Assembly (NCBI GenBank): GCA_000720375.1
Contig: JOAA01000004.1
Coordinates: 1 to 64,000, forward strand
Source: Rhodococcus rhodnii
GTDB taxonomy: Bacteria; Actinomycetota; Actinomycetes; Mycobacteriales; Pseudonocardiaceae
DNA: 64,000 nucleotides
Direction of reading: 5' to 3'
Below, piece by piece: positions 56,078 through 63,173 of the stretch; positions within the stretch are counted from its first letter, which is position 1; each line of letters begins with the position of its first letter. The notes under the pieces are model-generated. The model did no database searches. It was not told the origin of the DNA and saw nothing but the letters and a program-made list of their open reading frames with translations. Both the position numbers and the translations under genes were made by a program.

Positions 56078-56910
56078 GCGGCACCGCCGATCTGACGTGG
56101 TCGAGAGGGATTGGCGATAAGCCCTTCGGACACCAGGCGGTCGCACAGCGCCTCGTGCATGTTCGGCCGGACGACGGTCTGTGACCGGGCCTTGCCGCCG
56201 TAGGTGCCCGTGGGGACCTGCTTGAAGTAGAGGTCGCCCTTGGGCGCGCGGGGCTTGCCGTGGTCGGGGCCGTCCTTGACGACCTCGACGCCGTTCTTCT
56301 GCACGGTCCGGGTGTTGCGCTGGTCGATCAGGTAGCCGTGGGCGTACAGGTGCTCGAAGAACTCGCCCTGTGGGGTGAGCAGGAACATCTCCCGCCAGTC
56401 GCTTGGCGTGTGCCCTGTGCCGCCGGTGATCGCCTCGACCCGCTCGTCCGCCTTGTTGGCACGAGCCTCGGCGATCTCCGCCCGTGCCCGCTCCTGCCGG
56501 GCCACAGCGATAGCCCTGACAGTCCGCTGCGTCTCGGCTTCGAGCTGGTCGAGCGGGTCACCGAGCGGGCGCACGTCGACGCGCCCGGTCTCCCGGAGTT
56601 GACGGAGGATCGCCTTTACCCGCTTCTTGATCGCCTTCGCCGCTGGCTTCCGGGACACCATGATCAATTCCCAGATGCCGTCTTCGAGGATCACCTGGTC
56701 AGTGATCACCGTTCCGTCCGACGCCACAATGTGGCGCGACCACTCGTCCTCGTCGAGAAGACGGATCACCTTGTTCGCGTCCTGATGCCCCCAGGCTCGC
56801 GCGAAGGGCAACGCGTACACGAACGCTGTGCCGTCCTCGGTGAGTCCGAAGTGTTCGGGCAAGAGGCCGTCGGCCGCACCGGCGAAGAGGTCAAGCTCGT
56901 TCTCACCCAC
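56074..56910 (-). CDS. phage antirepressor (BRO-N plus KilAC-like)
   Basis: A 278-residue protein. The N-terminal BRO domain has DEWSRHIVASDGTVITDQVILEDGIWELIMVSRKPAAKAIKKRV, a coiled linker follows (RTVRAIAVARQERARAEIAEARA), and the C-terminal KilAC-like winged domain ends in ALCDRLVSEGLI. Such proteins relieve repressor control or act in lytic development. GTG 56910 overlaps the previous stop (8 bases); ATG 56922 is an alternative. Confidence 0.86.
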   Translation of the reverse strand: MGENELDLFAGAADGLLPEHFGLTEDGTAFVYALPFARAWGHQDANKVIRLLDEDEWSRHIVASDGTVITDQVILEDGIWELIMVSRKPAAKAIKKRVKAILRQLRETGRVDVRPLGDPLDQLEAETQRTVRAIAVARQERARAEIAEARANKADERVEAITGGTGHTPSDWREMFLLTPQGEFFEHLYAHGYLIDQRNTRTVQKNGVEVVKDGPDHGKPRAPKGDLYFKQVPTGTYGGKARSQTVVRPNMHEALCDRLVSEGLIANPSRPRQIGGAA

Positions 56911-57412
56911 GGCGACCACCACCCGCGGACTCGGTCGCGAGCCGGTTCACAGCGGCGTAGACGCTCTGGAAGTTGGGCTGCCTCGCGGCCTCGCCGAGCA
57001 ACGTCGCCGCGGCGACCGCCGGGACGACGCCGAACTCGTCGACCATCTGCCGCGCCCAACGCTCCGCCGCTGTGCGCAGGCACTGACCGTCGTGGACGTG
57101 CACCACTTCCCCTGATCGCCCAGCGGGCAACGGGAAGGTGCCGTCGGCCGGGTCAAACTCACGTCGGCAGACCAAGCAAGTCGGCACAACCGAGCCGATC
57201 TGGCCAGCGCGCCGAGCGCGGGACCGGCGGACGTGCAGCCAGATCTCGACGCCCAGCAACGCGAGAACGAGAACGGACATGGCAACGGCGATCCATCCGA
57301 AGCGGATGATCGTGACCGCGACAACCAGCACCGCCAGTCCGCCGAGGCCGAGCACGCCAGCGGTCAGCCCCGCCGCTGGCGTGTCACTCCGACGCTTGAA
57401 TGCGCGGCTCAT
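56903..57412 (-). CDS. two-pass membrane protein with Cys pair
   Basis: A 169-residue protein. Membrane segments at ~15-35 (GLTAGVLGLGGLAVLVVAVTII) and ~40-58 (WIAVAMSVLVLALLGVEIW). The cytoplasmic part has a CLVCRREF pair plus VHVHDGQC, a possible zinc site. It lies between early genes and shares one base with its upstream neighbour. Function unknown. Confidence 0.68.
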   Translation of the reverse strand: MSRAFKRRSDTPAAGLTAGVLGLGGLAVLVVAVTIIRFGWIAVAMSVLVLALLGVEIWLHVRRSRARRAGQIGSVVPTCLVCRREFDPADGTFPLPAGRSGEVVHVHDGQCLRTAAERWARQMVDEFGVVPAVAAATLLGEAARQPNFQSVYAAVNRLATESAGGGRRG

Positions 57413-57753
57413 CAGACAGCCTCCGCGAGGAATCGCCGAGCGACGCCACCCGCAAGGCCAGGGGCGTCGACCAGGGCTTCCATGGCAGAACGCCGCGCAG
57501 GGACGTCCGGCAACTGGTAAGCGCGCTCGACCTCTCGGAGCGCCGCACCTTCAGCCGGGTCAAGCCGACCGAACAAACGCCGCCCCCACTCGTCGACAGC
57601 GGGCTTGCCGAACTCGGCTTCGATCTGCCCGTACGCCCGGACGACCGCCAAGCATCCAGCCTCGTCGGACATACCTGGTGTGTCGTACTCCCGCATCAAC
57701 TCCAGAAAGCGGTCACCGACCGCCTTGGTCGGGTCGTCGATGCGCGCGTTCAC
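57412..57753 (-). CDS. small helical early protein of unknown function
   Basis: A 113-residue helical protein (DPTKAVGDRFLELMREYDTPGMSDEAGCLAVVRAYGQIEAEF). GTG 57753 overlaps the previous stop (GTGA), which fixes the start. No family recognised. Confidence 0.66.
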   Translation of the reverse strand: MNARIDDPTKAVGDRFLELMREYDTPGMSDEAGCLAVVRAYGQIEAEFGKPAVDEWGRRLFGRLDPAEGAALREVERAYQLPDVPARRSAMEALVDAPGLAGGVARRFLAEAV

Positions 57754-58262
57754 TGGGTCACCGCAGCGGTGATGGTGCCGGTGATCTCGCCCAGTTTCTT
57801 CTGGGCCGCGATCATGAAGCCGAGCAGCGCGTGCCCCTCGCTGAAGGTGAGGCTCTTGCAGTCGGCGCTGATGGTGATCATCGGTTCGCCGTCGCCCCGG
57901 ACGCCCTCGTCGATCGTCTGGAACTGGCTGATCGACACGCGGACGCCAGCGACCTGACCGATCTCGTGCTCGACGATCCGGGTGAAGTCCGTCGGCCACA
58001 CCGGCGAAGCGGTGTACGGCGGGACAACCGATGCCCACTCCGGGCCGGGCTCGTGACGCTCAATGTCCGGTGCGGTTGCCAGCTTGATGGCCTCCTCGGC
58101 GGACAGCATTGTGCCGTTCGCGTTTGCGATCACGTCGCTCTGCGCCATACTGTCAATGACGTTCATGTGGGTCGCTTCCTTCGTGTTCGTCAACGGGGTT
58201 GCCGCGTTCTTTGCCGGAGGCGGCGCCCCGTTCTTCTTCTGGTTGATCTCGGCGGCGCTCAT
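57750..58262 (-). CDS. early phage protein of unknown function
   Basis: A 170-residue protein from ATG 58262, which overlaps the excisionase stop (ATGA). An internal ATG at 58166 has a strong ribosome site (GGAAG, 8 bases upstream) and would give 138 residues. The extra 32 codons have strongly GC-rich third positions, so I prefer the longer form; both could be made. Visible blocks: EAIKLATAPDIERHEPGPEW, VAGVRVSISQFQTIDEGVRGDGEPMITISAD. Confidence 0.62.
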   Translation of the reverse strand: MSAAEINQKKNGAPPPAKNAATPLTNTKEATHMNVIDSMAQSDVIANANGTMLSAEEAIKLATAPDIERHEPGPEWASVVPPYTASPVWPTDFTRIVEHEIGQVAGVRVSISQFQTIDEGVRGDGEPMITISADCKSLTFSEGHALLGFMIAAQKKLGEITGTITAAVTQ

Positions 58263-58495
58263 GACGTACGCCGCAGCGCCCTCTTGGGCCGCTCGCCCCG
58301 AAGCCACCTGTCGACGTCGTCACGATGGACGCGCCACCGGCCACGGGGGCCCGCCTGGTAGCCCCGACACTCACCGCGCTGCAGCGCGCCAAGGAGGGTC
58401 TTGTAATGCACACCCGCATACCTGGCACCATTTTCCGCAGCTGGGTGCGGGAACCAAGGCGAGTTGTCCGGGTCAGTCGGCGTGTTCACGGTCAT
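58259..58495 (-). CDS. excisionase-like HTH protein (Xis)
   Basis: A 78-residue protein with a helix_turn_helix_17/excisionase motif: ARYAGVHYKTLLGALQRGE, then a wing GYQAGPRGRWRVHRDDVDRWL. It is second in the rightmost leftward operon and overlaps the Cro-like gene (ATGA). Xis would bind the att arms and turn the integrase toward excision. It could instead be a regulator only. Confidence 0.76.
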   Translation of the reverse strand: MTVNTPTDPDNSPWFPHPAAENGARYAGVHYKTLLGALQRGECRGYQAGPRGRWRVHRDDVDRWLRGERPKRALRRTS

Positions 58496-58758
58496 GCCAC
58501 GGCCTCGTCTGAGGCGTTCGGGTTGGCCATCAGGACACGGCGGTCCTTGATGTTCAACTCCGCGCAGAGCCGGGCGTAGAAGGCGCCGCTCACGCGGGCG
58601 CTGTAGCCGCATTCGATCTTGCTGATGTATGCGCGGCTGACGCCCAGGCTGGTGCTGAGTTCGGCGGAGCCGATGCCGGTCAGCACGCGGATGTGTCTCA
58701 GGGCGGGGCCGTTGATGTCAACAACGACTCCACCTTTCGCGTCCTGTCGATCATTCAT
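58492..58758 (-). CDS. Cro-like XRE regulator
   Basis: An 88-residue HTH protein: ALRHIRVLTGIGSAELSTSLGVSRAYISKIECG is an XRE HTH at ~20-55. It is the first gene of the leftward early operon, divergent from the repressor, as Cro is from CI. ATG 58758 lies 6 bases after a -10-like TATCGT, so the transcript is probably leaderless. One operator copy lies in its own first codons. Confidence 0.84.
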   Translation of the reverse strand: MNDRQDAKGGVVVDINGPALRHIRVLTGIGSAELSTSLGVSRAYISKIECGYSARVSGAFYARLCAELNIKDRRVLMANPNASDEAVA

Positions 58759-58922
58759 GAGGGAACGATAGATGACGACAGGAAGCAGCACAAGTCTGAC
58801 ACCTACCGTGACCAGGCGGTTACCTTGATCGATACAAGGTCGGCAAGATCGTCCCAGGTGAGGCCGATCTTTCGCGTCCTGTCGATTCAGTCAAACTTCG
58901 ACTAGCGCTTCCTGTCGCTTCC
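58735..58922. promoter_or_regulatory. lysis-lysogeny control region: four TCCTGTCG operators and a leftward promoter
   Basis: TCCTGTCG occurs at 58742-58749, 58877-58884 and 58910-58917, and inverted at 58776-58783. Two copies sit in a longer identical TTTCGCGTCCTGTCGAT (58735-58751, 58870-58886). A leftward promoter reads TTGTGC (58793-58788), 17-base spacer, TATCGT (58770-58765), with the inverted operator in the spacer, so repressor binding there would block the Cro-like operon. Confidence 0.78.
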
Positions 58923-58938
58923 TGGCACCATCGAGCGG

Positions 58939-59982
58939 GTGGACGTTGACGAACAGCAGCTGATGCGCGACTGGCTCGCAGGCCGCGTGCGAGCCACACG
59001 GCTCTCACGCGAGCTGACGATGGAGGAGGCCGCGGCTGCGGCTGGCGTTAGTCATGTGACGTGGAGACGTATCGAACAAGGCCAGACGCTCAAGTCCAAG
59101 AGTTACGCCGCAGCGGACCGCTTCCTTGGTTTCCCGATCGGGACAAGCGCTTTCGCCGTGGAACGCGGGTCGCTTCCACCTACTGAAGATCCCGGCTTGC
59201 GTGAAATTTGGGACAGCAACGACATCGCAGAAATGCAGGGCGACTGGGACAAGGACCGCTTCGATCAAGATGTCGGGAGACTAGTCTCGGAAGTTCGAAC
59301 GACCAGGAAGTGGACCCGTGAAGAGGCCGCAAAGAGGACCGGCCTAAGTCTTGACGAGTATGACAAACTGGAAAATGGGTATGACCTCAATGATGCGCTG
59401 CTAGAAAAAGCAGACGAGATCTTCGGCATCTCGACAGGCTCAACTCGCGTATGGGAAGAATCCGGCAAGAGCCCTAGAGCGATGCTCGCAGCGTCCCGAC
59501 GGGCCCCAACTGGGGTTAGCGTACGGACTGAATCCGGACAGCTAGTACCGGTAAATCGGGAAAACTATCGGACTTTGCCGGTGCGCTTGAAGATCAGGTT
59601 TCAGGAGGCGGCTACAGAGGCCGACTGTCAAACGCTTGATTCTGACAACCCGGATCGCGCACTGTATGAGAAGTTTCTAGCCATACTTAACATGCTGAGC
59701 TTCGCACAGCTCTCCGGAGCGCGACAAGCGCTTGAAAAGGCCGAGTCGGTCAGACAATTCGAATCCAAGTTTCTTAACGTCGCACAAGGCACCATTGGTT
59801 TCGCGCCAGAGCAGGAATCATATGACGCTGTCACCGAGCCTTGGACAGAGCTTGCGGACGGAAAGTGGGGCCTTTTGTTCCCAGCGGGGATGCTTCCCCC
59901 GGAAGCGGTCAGAGCACTTGCCTCGCTTTTAGTGCAAGAGGATCAGGAAAGTGGCGGACAACAGGAAGAACAGGACGAATGA
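58939..59982 (+). CDS. prophage repressor (CI-like) with two HTH-type regions
   Basis: A 347-residue protein. HTH 1 at ~17-60 (RELTMEEAAAAAGVSHVTWRRIEQGQ), and an HTH-like second region at ~120-160 (RKWTREEAAKRTGLSLDEYDKLENGY). The C-terminal half is helical and acidic, with no LexA-type Ser-Lys protease motif seen, so induction may not be by RecA cleavage. The gene is visibly lower in GC than its neighbours. GTG start 58939. Divergent from the Cro-like gene. Confidence 0.8.
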   Translation: MDVDEQQLMRDWLAGRVRATRLSRELTMEEAAAAAGVSHVTWRRIEQGQTLKSKSYAAADRFLGFPIGTSAFAVERGSLPPTEDPGLREIWDSNDIAEMQGDWDKDRFDQDVGRLVSEVRTTRKWTREEAAKRTGLSLDEYDKLENGYDLNDALLEKADEIFGISTGSTRVWEESGKSPRAMLAASRRAPTGVSVRTESGQLVPVNRENYRTLPVRLKIRFQEAATEADCQTLDSDNPDRALYEKFLAILNMLSFAQLSGARQALEKAESVRQFESKFLNVAQGTIGFAPEQESYDAVTEPWTELADGKWGLLFPAGMLPPEAVRALASLLVQEDQESGGQQEEQDE

Positions 59983-60086
59983 GCGCAGGCAGTATCACGC
60001 GAAGATGCAGGTGCCGCGAGTCGAAGTGCTCGAAGTTGAAGCGGCACAACCCGACAGGAAGGCCATCAGCAAATGGCCACTACTGA
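59979..60086 (+). CDS. small basic Cys-rich peptide between repressor and integrase
   Basis: A 35-residue frame in ATGA overlap with the repressor stop, ending inside the integrase start region. Residues RRCRCRESKCSKLKRH hold three Cys and many basic residues. The overlap suggests translational coupling; the short length keeps confidence low. Confidence 0.35.
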   Translation: MSAGSITRRCRCRESKCSKLKRHNPTGRPSANGHY

Positions 60087-61299
60087 AAAACTCCCGTCTG
60101 GCCGGTACCGCGGCGTCTACTACGACGCCGCCGGGAAGAAGCAGCACACCCCCACCCGGGACCGGAAGCGCGACGCCCTGGCCGACGCCCGCGAGGAGGA
60201 GGTCAAGGCGAAGCGCACCGCCAGCGCGGCGGCCGGGACGCTGCCCGGACACACCAAGTACGGCGAGTGGGTTGAGGTGTGGTGGCCGGACCGGGATATC
60301 GAGGAGTCCACCGAGAAGGCCGAGGCCTACATCCGCGACCGTGAGCTCATCCCGCAGTGGGGTGAGAGCGAGATGGCGAAGATCGGGCAGCAGGACGTGC
60401 AGACGTGGGTCAATGGCATGATCAAGAAGAAGACCGAGGCAGGCACGCCGTACTCGGCTGGCTACATCGGCCGGGTGTACTCGCTCTTCCGGTCGTCGAT
60501 GACCGCGGCCGTGCCGAGCGTGTTGACTGCCAGTCCCTGCGTGAAGATCACGCTGCCGACGGTCGGCAAGACCTCACACCGCCATTTCGAGGATGAAGAG
60601 GTGGCAGCCTTCATGCCGCACCTCCGCTACAAGCGGCACCGCGAAATCGTCGAGTTCATGCGCGAGACCGGCCTACGTCCCGGTGAGCTGGCCGGGCTTC
60701 ACAGGCATCGCATCCTGCGCCCTTCGGGATGGGTCCTTGTGGCCGACACGTACATGAACCTCGTCAAGAAGATCAAGTCCGTGCCGAAGGACGAGGATGC
60801 CCGCGAGGTCCCGCTGACGACCCGCGCTTTGGAGATCTTGGACATCTGGGAAGAGGAGATCCCGGCTCAGGATGGGTGCGGCCTCCCACACACGAACGGC
60901 AGGAAGTGCCCGTCGGACCTGGTGTTGCGGCAGACGAACGGCGCGCCGCTCTCCTTGACCTCGTTCAGGGATGTGCTCGGCCGGGCCGTCCGGAAGGCCA
61001 AGCTGGCGCCCGGTTCGCCGTACGACCTGCGGCATTCGTTCGCGACCCGGCTGGCCGAGGCAGGGGTCGACCCGTTCGAGATCGCTCGGCTCATGGGCCA
61101 TGCGGACGTCAAGCAGTCCATGAACTACATCCACCGGACGACCGCGGCTCGAGCTCGGATCCTCGCCGCACTCGGCGACCCAGCGGCCAAGGATCTTCGC
61201 CTGGTCAACGGCGTGGGACGTGGGATGGACCGTGGGACGAGTGCCGATTCTTCGGCGCTCTCGGACGCTCCTTCCGAGAAGCCCTCGCAGGCATCCTGA
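60073..61299 (+). CDS. int: tyrosine-recombinase phage integrase
   Basis: A 408-residue integrase. N-terminal arm-binding region (LPSGRYRGVYYDAAGKKQH), core-binding domain at ~60-150, catalytic domain after ~165. Catalytic residues: Arg-202 (TGLRPGELAGL), Arg-320 in YDLRHSF (Tyr replaces the usual His before it), His-343 (LMGHADVK) and Tyr-352 nucleophile (MNYIHRT). It lies 81 bp from attR. Its target is the ABC-F gene 5' end, not a tRNA. Confidence 0.95.
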   Translation: MATTEKLPSGRYRGVYYDAAGKKQHTPTRDRKRDALADAREEEVKAKRTASAAAGTLPGHTKYGEWVEVWWPDRDIEESTEKAEAYIRDRELIPQWGESEMAKIGQQDVQTWVNGMIKKKTEAGTPYSAGYIGRVYSLFRSSMTAAVPSVLTASPCVKITLPTVGKTSHRHFEDEEVAAFMPHLRYKRHREIVEFMRETGLRPGELAGLHRHRILRPSGWVLVADTYMNLVKKIKSVPKDEDAREVPLTTRALEILDIWEEEIPAQDGCGLPHTNGRKCPSDLVLRQTNGAPLSLTSFRDVLGRAVRKAKLAPGSPYDLRHSFATRLAEAGVDPFEIARLMGHADVKQSMNYIHRTTAARARILAALGDPAAKDLRLVNGVGRGMDRGTSADSSALSDAPSEKPSQAS

Positions 61300-61363
61300 C
61301 CTGCGAGAACACTCCCCCAGACTCCTTCCCGCTCCACAACGCTCCAAAACGTAAAAGGCCAGG

Positions 61364-61408
61364 TCAGAGCAGTTGGTTGACTGACTCCAGATTGACCAGA
61401 TTGGCCAT
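61364..61408 (-). pseudogene. displaced native start of the ABC-F gene (14-codon stub)
   Basis: Minus-strand ATG at 61408 encodes MANLVNLESV, the same first ten residues as the ABC-F protein at 17614-19383, then diverges (NQLL) to a stop. The upstream DNA (61409 onward) is therefore the native ABC-F leader. The sequence right of the crossover is chromosomal; to its left it is phage. Confidence 0.88.
61380..61408. other. attR: prophage right junction
   Basis: Pairs with attL 19355-19383: 24 of 29 positions identical, including GACTCCAG (61383-61390). Phage sequence, with the integrase, lies to the left; chromosomal sequence to the right. The crossover is most simply within GACTCCAG. Confidence 0.82.
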
Positions 61409-61734
61409 CTACCCGCGCTTCCCTCGTGACTGCTTCTCACCGTCGAGGGTATAGGCGCACGCGTGTCCACCATTCCAGCACGGTGTGTCCACCATTCCGG
61501 CACCCCGAAATTCCCGCACAGGATGCCCGTGCCGGAATCACGGTGCCGGAAAGGTCATTTCATGGTGCTGCAACGGTGGACACGCGGTGTTGGAAGGGTG
61601 GACACGGGCGGGGTGGCGTGGCACACGTTGCTGGTTGGTTACGACTCAGGCTCTGCACGGCCACTTTCCGTAGCGGCGCTCGTCGTGCCGAGTATGCATA
61701 CCTGGCTCACCGTTCCATCAGGAAAGGAAGACCT
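61409..61734. repeat. gene-free 326 bp with an inverted-repeat cluster
   Basis: No gene supported. It first holds the native ABC-F leader. At 61463-61503 two tandem GTGTCCACCATTCC(A/G)GCAC units face two inverted counterparts at 61564-61605 (GTGGACAC with GTGTTGGAAGGGTGGACAC). Between them are two CGGTGCCGGA/TGCCGGAA elements. The whole could fold into a large cruciform-like stem. Confidence 0.7.
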
Positions 61735-62160
61735 GTGCATCCAGCCCCGTACGGCCTGCCAACAGGCCGGATGATCAAGCAGCGCAGTGCTGTTCTGGTC
61801 TGGCTGATCTGGCCGTTGATCACGCTCGGCATCTACACCTTCGTGTGGTACTACAAGATCCACCGGGAGATGGCGGAGTTCCACCGCAAGCCCGACTCGC
61901 CAGTCGCCGGGCCGATGCTGGTGCTGCTCCTGCTGAGCTGGACGATCATCGCCCCGCTCATCTCGATCTACCGGACCGGCGAGCGGATCGCGTACGCCCA
62001 GCGCCGCGCCGGCATCCAGGACACCTGCAGCCCGGTCGTCGGCCTGCTGCTGATGTTCGTGCTCGGGCTCGGCGTTCTTTACTACCAGATCCAGCTGAAC
62101 AAGATCCCCGAGCGCTACGGCGTTCCGGAGGGCACCGAGGTCCAGTTGGTGGCCGCCTGA
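61735..62160 (+). CDS. DUF4234-type membrane protein
   Basis: A 141-residue protein with three hydrophobic segments: VLVWLIWPLITLGIYTFVWYY, PMLVLLLLSWTIIAPLISIY and VVGLLLMFVLGLGVLYYQIQL. The pattern LGIYTFVWYYKIHREM is typical of DUF4234. No known function. GTG at 61735 follows GGAAAGGAAG, a clear ribosome site; longer forms lack one. Confidence 0.82.
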   Translation: MHPAPYGLPTGRMIKQRSAVLVWLIWPLITLGIYTFVWYYKIHREMAEFHRKPDSPVAGPMLVLLLLSWTIIAPLISIYRTGERIAYAQRRAGIQDTCSPVVGLLLMFVLGLGVLYYQIQLNKIPERYGVPEGTEVQLVAA

Positions 62161-62161
62161 G

Positions 62162-63127
62162 TCAGGCGTGAACCTCCGGCGGGGCCGGACGGGGTGCTTC
62201 GTCACCGCCGATCACGCGTGCGCCTGGGACGGGGCCATGGGCAACGCGGACGGTGCGGCACACGCCGGCCCCAGCGAGCTCTGCTGCCACCCGCAGAGCC
62301 GATTCACCGTCGGAGCAGAGGAACGCGCAAGTCGGGCCGGAGCCGGAGACGGTTCCGGCCAGCGCACCCGCGTTCACGCCCGCGCGCAACGTGCGGCGCA
62401 GGCCTGGACGCAACGAGATCGCGGCCGACTGCAAGTCATTGCCGAGCAACAACGCCAGCTGACGTGGGTCGCCGGAAGCCAGCGCCTCCAGCACTGGTTC
62501 GACCGCGCCGATCCGTGGCGGGTCGCCGTCCTCGCGCAGCCGGTCGAGTTCCGCGAAGACCTTCGGCGTCGACAGGCCACGCCGGTCGAACGCGATCACC
62601 CAGTGGAACGTGTGCCTGGTCAGCACCGGAATCAGGTTCTCGCCACGACCGGTGCCCAGTGCCGTGCCCCCTTGCAGCACAAAGGGAACATCGCTGCCGA
62701 GTTTCGCGGCCACTTGGGACAGCTCGTCCCGGCCGATCTCCAGCCGCCACAACGCCGCCAGGCCGACCAGCGCCGCGGCCGCGTCCGCGCTGCCACCGGC
62801 CATTCCGCCGGCGACCGGGATGCCCTTGCGGATCACCACGCGGATCTTCGGCTCGGTGTGGTCCTTGCCGACGTGCTCGGCCAATGCCTGCACCGCCTGC
62901 CACGCCAGGTTGCTCGGGCCGGTGGGTACCTCGTCCGCACCCTCGCCGATCACCTCGACACCGGGGTCGTCGGTCACCGCGACCGTCACTTCGTCGGTCA
63001 GCGACAGGGCCTGGAACACCGTGTTGAGCTCGTGATAGCCGTCAGGCCGCACATCGCCGACGGCGAGGTGAAGGTTGACCTTCGACGGCACACGCACTGT
63101 GACAGGCGGGGGAACGACAGCGAGCAC
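62162..63127 (-). CDS. ispE: 4-diphosphocytidyl-2-C-methyl-D-erythritol kinase
   Basis: A 321-residue GHMP kinase of the non-mevalonate isoprenoid pathway. Motifs: [22 protein letters not shown], the ATP loop [17 protein letters not shown], and [13 protein letters not shown]. Normal length with full N- and C-termini. In Actinobacteria it lies near pth and rplY; here the prophage and ABC-F gene stand between. Confidence 0.96.
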   Translation of the reverse strand: MLAVVPPPVTVRVPSKVNLHLAVGDVRPDGYHELNTVFQALSLTDEVTVAVTDDPGVEVIGEGADEVPTGPSNLAWQAVQALAEHVGKDHTEPKIRVVIRKGIPVAGGMAGGSADAAAALVGLAALWRLEIGRDELSQVAAKLGSDVPFVLQGGTALGTGRGENLIPVLTRHTFHWVIAFDRRGLSTPKVFAELDRLREDGDPPRIGAVEPVLEALASGDPRQLALLLGNDLQSAAISLRPGLRRTLRAGVNAGALAGTVSGSGPTCAFLCSDGESALRVAAELAGAGVCRTVRVAHGPVPGARVIGGDEAPRPAPPEVHA

Positions 63128-63173
63128 TACGCCAGCCTACGTGTCCTCATGCTCGCCGTCGTTCACATGCCCT

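Larger units (their letters stand above)
19358..61390. mobile_element. integrated prophage, about 42 kb, siphovirus gene set
   Basis: Bounded by matching att sequences, with a tyrosine integrase next to attR. It has the full set expected of a temperate tailed phage: integrase, repressor/Cro, excisionase, antirepressor, replication proteins, terminases, portal, capsid, tail tube, tail chaperones, tape measure, Dit, two lysins and holin-like proteins. No sheath gene is visible, so the tail is non-contractile. Late genes read leftward. Every expected structural frame is intact, so it may be inducible. Confidence 0.93.

Noticed and set aside
61463..61605. CRISPR or tRNA-like structure near attR
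   Set aside because: Only two units per arm, arranged as inverted pairs; no cloverleaf can be drawn.
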